Assembly: GCF_023227765.1 (NCBI RefSeq)
Contig: NZ_JALKBZ010000006.1
Span: forward strand, 1 to 64,000
Direction of reading: 5' to 3'
DNA: 64,000 nt
Origin: Fuchsiella alkaliacetigena
Lineage (GTDB): Bacteria; Bacillota; Halanaerobiia; Halobacteroidales; Acetohalobiaceae
Numbering within the stretch: the stretch's first letter is position 1; each line of letters starts with the position of its first letter. Made by a program: the position numbers and the translations under genes. This document shows, in pieces, positions 36,108-42,921 of this stretch. The notes under the pieces were generated by a model that did not search any database, was not told where the DNA came from, and saw only the letters and a list, made by a program, of their open reading frames with translations.

Positions 36108-37756
36108 TTTTAGAAGAATTATGTAAGTATGCTGCAAGAATCAAAGATTTTCCGCCACTCCATTTTGAACGTAAAGAACTGGATTGGATATTAGAAATTG
36201 ATAGCAGAGAAGATTATAAATTTATTCCCCTTGATAATGAGACCAGTAAAGAGTTTTTAATGGCTGCTAATCTAATTACTCGTTCTGGAAGAGCAGTAAG
36301 ACCAAGATTATTAGCAGATAAAGTTGGTTATGTATTAGGTGATATAGAAAATAGTCAAGATGAAATGAGTTCTTTTAGTAAGAAGAAATTAAACTCTTTC
36401 ATAAAAATAATGGAAGAATGTTATGATGAAACTGGAGAAAAATTGTTTAAAGTATATCTAGACTTCATAGAACAGAGAGAGGAAATTGAATTTCCAGAGG
36501 AGCTTGATAATAATGATTGGATTGGAGTTAGAATTAAAGGAGAGGATCTATTAGAAAAAAGAAGCATCCAAAATTTTTGGCAGAATAAGCAAGAAAAACA
36601 AGCGACTGAGAGAACGGATTTGGTTAGTGAATGTATGGTTTGTGGTAAAGAAAAAGCTATAGCAGATAGGCATCCTGAAAAATTAAAAATCCCAGGTGGT
36701 CATGGAAGTGGTAATCCCTTAATATCTGCTAATGAAGATGGTTTTGAATCTTATGGTTTGGAAGCTTCTTTTATTGCACCGGTTTGTTTTGATTGTGCTA
36801 TGCTTTATGGAAAAGGTGGGAATAAGCTATTAAAAGATAAACAACATCGTCTTTTTGTAGGTAATGTAATTTATTTATTTTGGACAAAAAATGATGTAGA
36901 GTCAAGTATAGCTTCTATCATTAGTGATCCTGCCCCAGAAGAGGTTAGAAGCTATATTAACTCTTATCGAAGAGGTAAATATAATGAATTAGATAAAGAA
37001 GAGTTTTATTTACTTGCTTTGAGTGCTAATCAAAGTCGAGTAGTAATTAGAGATTGGTTAGTTTCAACTCTGGAAAATATTAGTCAAAATATAGTTAATT
37101 ATTTTTCAGAAATGAGAATATTTAATCCTAACTATGAAGAAAAAACTAGATATTATAGTTTGAATTATCTTAGTTCTGTTACTGCTTTTAAAAATGATGA
37201 TGTGATACCGATAGTTGCTGAGTCATTGGCTGCGTTTGCTCTTAAAGGTAGTCCGATATTGCCTGCTGTACTTTATAAGACTTTAGAAAGAGTTAAGGCT
37301 GAGGGAGTGAATACTCCTCGGGCCTCATTACTTAAAATGTTTTTTAATTCTCAACCAGGAGGTGAAATTAAAGTGGAGGAAAAGCTAGATAAAACTCAGA
37401 AAAACCATGCTTACTTATGTGGAAGGTTATTTGCGGTGATTGAGCAGATTCAAAAAAAAGCTTTACCAGGTATCAAGTCTACTATAGTTGACCGCTTCTA
37501 TGGAACAGCTTCAGCTTCACCAGCAGCTGTTTTTGGAAATTTAATTAGAAAGGCTCAACATCACTTAGCTAAGTTAAGAAAGGATAGTAATAAACGAGGT
37601 ATCTATGTTAATTTGCAAAAAGAGATGGAAGAAATAATGATGGAACTTTCAGACTTTCCAAATGTACTTAGTTTGAAGGAGCAGGGATTATTTGCCCTTG
37701 GTTATTATCAGCAAAAGGCTTATAGACCAGAAAAGAAATCTGATAAGGAGGAGTAA
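36104..37756 (+). CDS. cas8c: Cas8c large Cascade subunit (Csd1), 550 aa
   Basis: PAM-recognising large subunit of the type I-C Cascade. Family features are the central Cys pair regions SECMVCGKEKA and APVCFDCAMLYGKGGN, FLFWTKN-like YLFWTKND, and the C-terminal helical part with TIVDRFYGTASASPA. Length is slightly below the usual 580-600. The C-terminal 127 residues are likely also made separately as Cas11c from an internal start. Confidence 0.93.
   Translation: MILEELCKYAARIKDFPPLHFERKELDWILEIDSREDYKFIPLDNETSKEFLMAANLITRSGRAVRPRLLADKVGYVLGDIENSQDEMSSFSKKKLNSFIKIMEECYDETGEKLFKVYLDFIEQREEIEFPEELDNNDWIGVRIKGEDLLEKRSIQNFWQNKQEKQATERTDLVSECMVCGKEKAIADRHPEKLKIPGGHGSGNPLISANEDGFESYGLEASFIAPVCFDCAMLYGKGGNKLLKDKQHRLFVGNVIYLFWTKNDVESSIASIISDPAPEEVRSYINSYRRGKYNELDKEEFYLLALSANQSRVVIRDWLVSTLENISQNIVNYFSEMRIFNPNYEEKTRYYSLNYLSSVTAFKNDDVIPIVAESLAAFALKGSPILPAVLYKTLERVKAEGVNTPRASLLKMFFNSQPGGEIKVEEKLDKTQKNHAYLCGRLFAVIEQIQKKALPGIKSTIVDRFYGTASASPAAVFGNLIRKAQHHLAKLRKDSNKRGIYVNLQKEMEEIMMELSDFPNVLSLKEQGLFALGYYQQKAYRPEKKSDKEE
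37373..37756 (+). CDS. cas11c: Cas11c, internal translation product of cas8c, 127 aa
   Basis: Type I-C Cascade contains a small subunit translated from within cas8c. Here a full AGGAGGTGA (37357-37365) stands seven bases before an in-frame GTG at 37373, deep inside cas8c. This gives a 127-residue helical C-terminal product of the expected size. The perfect ribosome site inside a coding region is the evidence. Production is inferred. Confidence 0.7.
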   Translation: MEEKLDKTQKNHAYLCGRLFAVIEQIQKKALPGIKSTIVDRFYGTASASPAAVFGNLIRKAQHHLAKLRKDSNKRGIYVNLQKEMEEIMMELSDFPNVLSLKEQGLFALGYYQQKAYRPEKKSDKEE

Positions 37757-37759
37757 TTT

Positions 37760-38647
37760 ATGAAATATAATGATGTTAATAAAAGACATGACTTTGTATT
37801 TCTTTTTGACGTGACAGATGGAAACCCCAACGGAGATCCTGATGCGGGAAATTTACCACGAATTGATCCCGAAACGATGCAGGGTTTAGTCTCAGATGTC
37901 TGCATTAAGAGAAAGGTTCGGAACTGGGTGAGCATGACAAGTGAGCAAAAAATATATGTGGAAGAGCAAGGAATACTCTATAACAAGCAGCAAAAGGCTT
38001 TTGAAGCATTAGAAATAGACGAAGATAATAACGATAGAGAATCAATTGAAAAAGCTAGACAGTGGATGTGCAAAAACTATTATGATGTACGTATGTTTGG
38101 AGCAGTTATGAGTACCAGTAAGTTTAATTCAGGTCAGGTAAGAGGGCCAATGCAAGTTACATTTTCACGTTCAGTTGATCCAGTAGTGCCGATGGATCTT
38201 TCTATTACTCGGGTAGCTGTTACGAAACCTGAAGATGCTAGACAACAGACCAGTGAGGAAGAGGGAGAAAGTTCAGATAAAGTAACTGAGATGGGAAGAA
38301 AATCTATTATACCTTATGGATTGTATATAGGTCATGGTTTTTTTAATCCATTTTTTGCTGAAGATACTGGAGTTGAACAAAAAGATCTTGAGCTTTTTTG
38401 GGAAGCTATTGAAAAAATGTGGGATATTGATCGTTCTGCTAGTAAAGGATTTATGGCCTGTAGAGGTTTATATGTTTTTAGTCATGATAAAAAAACAGGT
38501 AATGCACCCGCTCATAAGTTAGTAGACTTAATAAATGTATCTAAGAAGGACAATGTGCAGGCTCCAAGATCATTTAATGATTATGAAGTTGAAGTAGAGG
38601 AAAGCAAAATACCTGAAGGTGTAGAATTAAATATTTTAGGTGGTTGA
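37760..38647 (+). CDS. cas7: Cas7 backbone subunit (Csd2), type I-C, 295 aa
   Basis: Forms the helical backbone along the crRNA spacer. FVFLFDVTDGNPNGDPDAGN then PRIDPETMQGLVSDVCIKRK is the hallmark N-terminus, with YDVRMFGAVMSTS and the DRSASKGFMACRGLYVFSH region later. AAGGAGGAG precedes ATG 37760. Confidence 0.95.
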   Translation: MKYNDVNKRHDFVFLFDVTDGNPNGDPDAGNLPRIDPETMQGLVSDVCIKRKVRNWVSMTSEQKIYVEEQGILYNKQQKAFEALEIDEDNNDRESIEKARQWMCKNYYDVRMFGAVMSTSKFNSGQVRGPMQVTFSRSVDPVVPMDLSITRVAVTKPEDARQQTSEEEGESSDKVTEMGRKSIIPYGLYIGHGFFNPFFAEDTGVEQKDLELFWEAIEKMWDIDRSASKGFMACRGLYVFSHDKKTGNAPAHKLVDLINVSKKDNVQAPRSFNDYEVEVEESKIPEGVELNILGG

Positions 38648-38652
38648 TTCTT

Positions 38653-39282
38653 ATGTTTGAGTATGATCATTTTGCCTGGAGAAAAGAATATTCAATTCCT
38701 ATATCTGCTCTTCAGCATTATGCTTATTGTTCTAGACAGTCAGCTCTTATTCATGTAGAAGAAATATATGAAGAAAATATTTTTACTTTAGAAGGTAATG
38801 CTGTTCATGAAAGAGTTGATAATGCAAGTAATTATTATAATAAGGATAAGGAGTGTGAAAATTCTGTACCTGTCTGGTCAGATACTTATGGCTTATATGG
38901 AGTGATAGATTTAGTGGAATTTTCTTCAGGCAATCCTTATCCTGTAGAATTTAAAAGAGGAAAAAAGAAGGCCAAAGTTGCAGATAAAGTTCAATTATGC
39001 GCTCAAGTAATATGCTTAGAAGAGATGTATCAAATTGAAATTGATTTAGGCTATATATATTATAATAAATCAAGACAGAGAGTTAAAGTTGATATAAAAA
39101 AGGAGCTGCGAGAAAAAACTATAGATGTTATAGCTGGAGTTAGAGAACAGATTGAAAAACAATTAGTACCAGCTCCAAACTACTCTAAAAAATGTAAAAA
39201 CTGTTCTTTGAAGGAACTATGCCTTCCAGATTTAAATGAAAGATTAGTTAAGTATAAAAAGTTATTAGAGGTAGGTAATTAA
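38653..39282 (+). CDS. cas4: Cas4 exonuclease, type I-C, 209 aa
   Basis: A RecB-like iron-sulfur nuclease that trims prespacers and ensures PAM-correct insertion together with Cas1-Cas2. The first Cys is in HYAYCSRQSALIH and the C-terminal cluster in CKNCSLKELC. The nuclease core has PYPVEFKRGKKK and the QLCAQVICLEEM helix. ATG 38653 lies nine bases after AGGTGG. A TTG at 38644 overlaps the cas7 stop. Confidence 0.93.
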   Translation: MFEYDHFAWRKEYSIPISALQHYAYCSRQSALIHVEEIYEENIFTLEGNAVHERVDNASNYYNKDKECENSVPVWSDTYGLYGVIDLVEFSSGNPYPVEFKRGKKKAKVADKVQLCAQVICLEEMYQIEIDLGYIYYNKSRQRVKVDIKKELREKTIDVIAGVREQIEKQLVPAPNYSKKCKNCSLKELCLPDLNERLVKYKKLLEVGN

Positions 39283-39283
39283 A

Positions 39284-40318
39284 TTGACTCGAAAATTAGA
39301 GAATACCTTGTATGTAACCAATGAGGAGGCTTATTTAAGAAAAAGACAGGATATTATTTTAGTCTTTATTGATGATGAAGAAGTGCTTAGAGTTCCTGGT
39401 TTGCATTTAGGTGGTATAGTTTTATTAGGTAGAGCGGGAATTAGTTATCAAGCCTTAGATTGGTGTGCCAGAAATGATGTAACGGTAACCAGGCTTGATC
39501 GGAATGGACGTTTTATAGGTAATTGGATTGGCCCTGTTTCTGGAAATGTTAAATTGAGAGTTGATCAATATAAAAAACTGGATAAAGAAGAACAAGTTCT
39601 AGGACTAAGTATTGATTTTTTAAAAGGCAAAATTTTTAATTGTCGTTCTAACTTGCTTCGTTCAGCTAGAGATATAGATGATGTAGAAAAAGAGGAGTTA
39701 CTTAGGAAAAATTCTTCCCAATTACAAAAGTTAATTAATTTGCTTGATGGTGGAGAAAGTTTAGAAGAAATTAGAGGATTTGAAGGTAGAGCTGCTAAAG
39801 TATATTTTTCATCGTTTAATGCTATGATTCTTGATAAAAGCTCTTCTTTTGAGTTTACTGGCAGGAAAAAGCGTCCTCCACGGGATAATGTTAATGCTAT
39901 GTTATCATATCTTTATGTACTATTATGCCATGACTGTAGATCAGGATTAGAAGGAGTGGGGCTTGATCCTCAAGTTGGCTATCTTCATGCTATTAGGCCT
40001 GGTAAACCAGCATTAGCTCTTGATTTAATGGAAGAATTACGTCCAATTTTAGTAGAAAGATCTGTTATTACATTGATTAATCGTGAACAAGTAAAGGAGA
40101 AAGATTTTAATAAAAAACCTGGTGGAGCAATTGAAATGACAGAGGAATGTCGCAAAACTATAATTAAGCATTATCAACAGAAGAAATTAGAAGAAGTCTA
40201 TCATCCTGTTTTAGAGAAAAAGGTTCCTTATGGTCTGATACCCCATATTCAAGCTAGATTTTTAGCGAGAGCAATAAGGGGAGATATTGATTATTACCCA
40301 GCATTTTTATATCAATAA
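39284..40318 (+). CDS. cas1: Cas1 integrase, type I-C, 344 aa
   Basis: The spacer integrase. The N-terminal beta domain starts KLENTLYVTNEEAYLRKRQ. The helical catalytic domain has FEGRAAKVYFSSFN with the metal-binding Glu, LDPQVGYLHAIRPGKPALAL with the His and DLMEELRPILVE with the acidic ligand. Complete and of normal length. TTG start two bases after the cas4 stop. Confidence 0.95.
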   Translation: MTRKLENTLYVTNEEAYLRKRQDIILVFIDDEEVLRVPGLHLGGIVLLGRAGISYQALDWCARNDVTVTRLDRNGRFIGNWIGPVSGNVKLRVDQYKKLDKEEQVLGLSIDFLKGKIFNCRSNLLRSARDIDDVEKEELLRKNSSQLQKLINLLDGGESLEEIRGFEGRAAKVYFSSFNAMILDKSSSFEFTGRKKRPPRDNVNAMLSYLYVLLCHDCRSGLEGVGLDPQVGYLHAIRPGKPALALDLMEELRPILVERSVITLINREQVKEKDFNKKPGGAIEMTEECRKTIIKHYQQKKLEEVYHPVLEKKVPYGLIPHIQARFLARAIRGDIDYYPAFLYQ

Positions 40319-40332
40319 AGTGAGGTTATTTT

Positions 40333-40626
40333 ATGTTATTTGTTTTAACTTATGATGTGTGTACTGAAGATAAAGCTGGTAGAAGAAGATTGCGTAAAAT
40401 AGCTAAAGCTTGTGAGAATTATGGACAAAGAGTACAAAAATCTGTTTTTGAATTTCAATTAGATAAGAAAAAGTATTTTTTATTAAAGAAGGAAATAATG
40501 AAGATAATGAATAAAAAAGAAGATAGTATCAGGATATATAGGATAGTTGAGCCAAAAGAGCAGTATGTTGAAGAATATGGTAACTTTGAAGCGATTGATT
40601 ATGAGAATGATACTTTAATGGTATAG
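40333..40626 (+). CDS. cas2: Cas2, type I-C, 97 aa
   Basis: Structural partner of Cas1. MLFVLTYDVCTEDKAGRRRL is typical, as are YGQRVQKSVFEFQLD and the SIRIYRI strand. It ends 180 bases before the first repeat, so the array is read in the same direction as the cas genes. Confidence 0.95.
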   Translation: MLFVLTYDVCTEDKAGRRRLRKIAKACENYGQRVQKSVFEFQLDKKKYFLLKKEIMKIMNKKEDSIRIYRIVEPKEQYVEEYGNFEAIDYENDTLMV

Positions 40627-40808
40627 GTTGCGAAGGTGTGGTGTTTGAAAATATCAAGTATTTTCGCAAAAAGCTTATAATTATTAGCAATTCAATATTT
40701 CGAAGGGGGGAGATTAATTTGAAAAATTTTATTTTGGGAGGTGATGAAAGGAATTTCGCAATTTGGGTCTTAAGAATGGTTGATATGTTGGGCAAGAAAT
40801 TAGGTGCT
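40627..40808 (+). promoter_or_regulatory. CRISPR leader
   Basis: The 182-base, non-coding stretch between cas2 and the first repeat. Unmutated repeats begin here, while degenerate repeats are at the far end, so this side is the leader and site of new spacer insertion. It contains AAGGGGGGAG and a purine-rich stretch but no clear gene. Confidence 0.75.
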
Positions 40809-42197
40809 GTTGCACCCAGCCTAACCGCTGGGTGAGGATTGAAACGTATAGTCTGCCATCAGTCGGCAGTATCTCCCTTATGTTGCACCCAGCCTAACCG
40901 CTGGGTGAGGATTGAAACAGATGACCCTGATGGTAAGTTAGAAAGTATAGAATGTTGCACCCAGCCTAACCGCTGGGTGAGGATTGAAACCGCTATAAAA
41001 CTGAATGTATATTTATTATTTGAGGTTGCACCCAGCCTAACCGCTGGGTGAGGATTGAAACAATAAAAAGGAGTGGTTAAATTATGAATAAGTTTATGTT
41101 GCACCCAGCCTAACCGCTGGGTGAGGATTGAAACAACTACTAAACTTCTTAACTTTCCCCAATTGAGGTTGCACCCAGCCTAACCGCTGGGTGAGGATTG
41201 AAACCATCCCTGCTAACCTTCCCAGATTAGCAAGAATTGTTGCACCCAGCCTAACCGCTGGGTGAGGATTGAAACAGTAGAAATGATAAAGATTATGATA
41301 ATGGTGTGTGTTGCACCCAGCCTAACCGCTGGGTGAGGATTGAAACGAGCACTTGGAATCAATATTATTTGCGCAGCTAGTTGCACCCAGCCTAACCGCT
41401 GGGTGAGGATTGAAACAGGAATCACCATAAGAGGCGAAATTAAGCGCGAAGTTGCACCCAGCCTAACCGCTGGGTGAGGATTGAAACAGATTGTGACGAT
41501 GTACGAAAATGGAGATGGTGCGTTGCACCCAGCCTAACCGCTGGGTGAGGATTGAAACTATTTTAACTGACCTCCAACAATGGCAATATATTTTGTTGCA
41601 CCCAGCCTAACCGCTGGGTGAGGATTGAAACTTCTACTGTCTCTAATTTCTTAATTAAGTTAGTCAGTTGCACCCAGCCTAACCGCTGGGTGAGGATTGA
41701 AACAATAAAAGGAGATGAATAAAAATGACTAAATTTAGTTGCACCCAGCCTAACCGCTGGGTGAGGATTGAAACTTCATACCTTGTCAAAAATCAGAGAG
41801 GGGGGGAGTTGCACCCAGCCTAACCGCTGGGTGAGGATTGAAACTACTGTTTCCACGCTAAAGTTTGCTCTTATATCTGTTGCACCCAGCCTAACCGCTG
41901 GGTGAGGATTGAAACATATCCTGAATTAACGTGAATATCTAATATGTCGTTGCACCCAGCCTAACCGCTGGGTGAGGATTGAAATCATGTGGAAAGCGAA
42001 ACTGATTTGACAGACGATGTTGCACCCAGCCTAACCGCTGGGTGAGGATTGAAACAGTCAAGGTGCTAATGTAGGTGGGGTGGCTGAGCAGTTGCACCCA
42101 GCTTAACCGCTGGGTGAGGATTGAAACATGAAGGTAAAGTCACAGTTATAGAAAAGTTAGGTTGCACCCAGCTTAACCGCTGGGTGAGGATTGAGGT
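40809..42197 (+). CRISPR. CRISPR array, 20 repeats of 37 bp and 19 spacers (type I-C)
   Basis: The repeat begins GTTGCACCCAGC and ends GAGGATTGAAAC, with an 8-bp inner palindrome CACCCAGC...GCTGGGTG. Repeats start at 40809, 40882, 40954, 41025, 41098, 41168, 41239, 41310, 41380, 41451, 41522, 41595, 41667, 41738, 41808, 41879, 41949, 42019, 42091 and 42161. Spacers are 33-36 bases. Repeat 17 ends in T, repeats 19 and 20 carry C-to-T in the loop, and repeat 20 is cut after GGATTGA by an IS3-family end. All nineteen spacers differ. Confidence 0.98.
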
Positions 42198-42370
42198 TCC
42201 CTCATTAAATTAGACACATAGTGTAGTGGTTTTGCTCTCGTTTTCGTACTCTTCCGGACTTTTATAGTCTAGAGTTGAATGTAAGCGAATTCTGATATAG
42301 AAAATTTCTATGTATTCAAGTATATTTTGCTTAGCTTGATGCTTAGTTTGATACTTATTTTTGATAATTT
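42192..42370 (-). mobile_element. IS3-family transposase remnant at the array end
   Basis: On the minus strand, a frame ending at a TAA (42210-42212) reads [14 protein letters not shown], then [19 protein letters not shown], the C-terminus of an IS3/IS150-type transposase. It is closed upstream by a stop near 42370 and no more of the gene remains. GGTTCCCTCATTAAATTAGACA, beginning where the last CRISPR repeat stops, is the probable terminal repeat of the IS. Confidence 0.8.
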
Positions 42371-42921
42371 AATTAGTACTTAGGATAGTTTTTGTTTATT
42401 TTCGTTTTAAAATCCTGCCATAATCCTGCCAAAAAGGCTGATAAAGAGTGATAATGTATAAAAATCAGCATTGTAGTGATTGCTCCTGAACCTTGTTATA
42501 GCGGGGAGTATGGGGAACTATGATAAAATATAAAAAGGCACTATAGGGACTCCAAATCCAGGTGCTGCGGGTTCAAATCCTGCCACCCGTGCCATTTATA
42601 TTACTGATATATCAGAGGTTGAGAGGGTTTTTAGATTTTAAGCGGGAAAGGGATTTGAACTGAATCCTGCCATAATTATGCTATTTACATAAAAATTTAT
42701 ATAGTTGTTCAATTTCTGTATTGTAGGCCATATTATCTTATCTGATAATATGGTATTTTTTATGAGGTTGAAAAAATCTCTAAAATGACTATAGCTAAAA
42801 GAATTTTGAATGTTTATCTATAAATTTAGCTTAATTTGTTTTTTAGTAGTTGCTTTGATAATATAGATGATAGCGCTGAATATATAATATAAAAATTTCC
42901 CCTAAAGAAAGGAGTAAGTAA
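42198..42921. other. Gene-free junction: IS remnant, right end of element, attR, and promoter region
   Basis: No intact gene is present. From left to right: the IS3 remnant, about 40 AT-rich bases, a copy of the AATCCTGCCA tandem (42411-42431) that also occurs just after attL, about 115 bases of element end, attR (42547-42676), a hairpin CCATATTATC...GATAATATGG followed by T residues (about 42727-42763), and then AT-rich sequence upstream of the GLUG protein with its ribosome site AAAGAAAGGAG. Confidence 0.75.
42547..42676. repeat. attR: right attachment repeat (3' part of tRNA-Trp)
   Basis: The 110 bases 42547-42656 are identical to 25538-25647, then one mismatch and 19 further identities. 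The first 48 bases are the 3' end of tRNA-Trp from the anticodon stem to CCA without a 5' half, so this is the duplicated target and not a tRNA gene. Confidence 0.92.

Larger units (their letters stand above)
25538..42656. mobile_element. Integrated phage-satellite-like (PICI-like) element carrying type I-C CRISPR-Cas
   Basis: A ~17 kb insertion at the 3' end of tRNA-Trp, bounded by 110-bp identical repeats. Inside, in order: tyrosine integrase (minus), CI-like repressor (minus), then divergently Cro-like HTH, excisionase-type HTH, primase, small TubC-like protein, ERCC4 nuclease and terminase-small-subunit-like protein. There are no capsid, tail, portal or large terminase genes. This order matches Gram-positive phage-inducible chromosomal islands. 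The remaining 9 kb hold a complete CRISPR-Cas system plus array. The PICI reading is inference from gene order. A defective prophage or small IME is the alternative. Confidence 0.75.

Noticed and set aside
40638-41430. Short proteins read through the CRISPR repeats on either strand
   Set aside because: They are artefacts of the repeat periodicity and consist mainly of translated repeat sequence.
42547-42594. Second tRNA-Trp gene
   Set aside because: Only the 3' part from the anticodon stem is present. It is the attR duplication.
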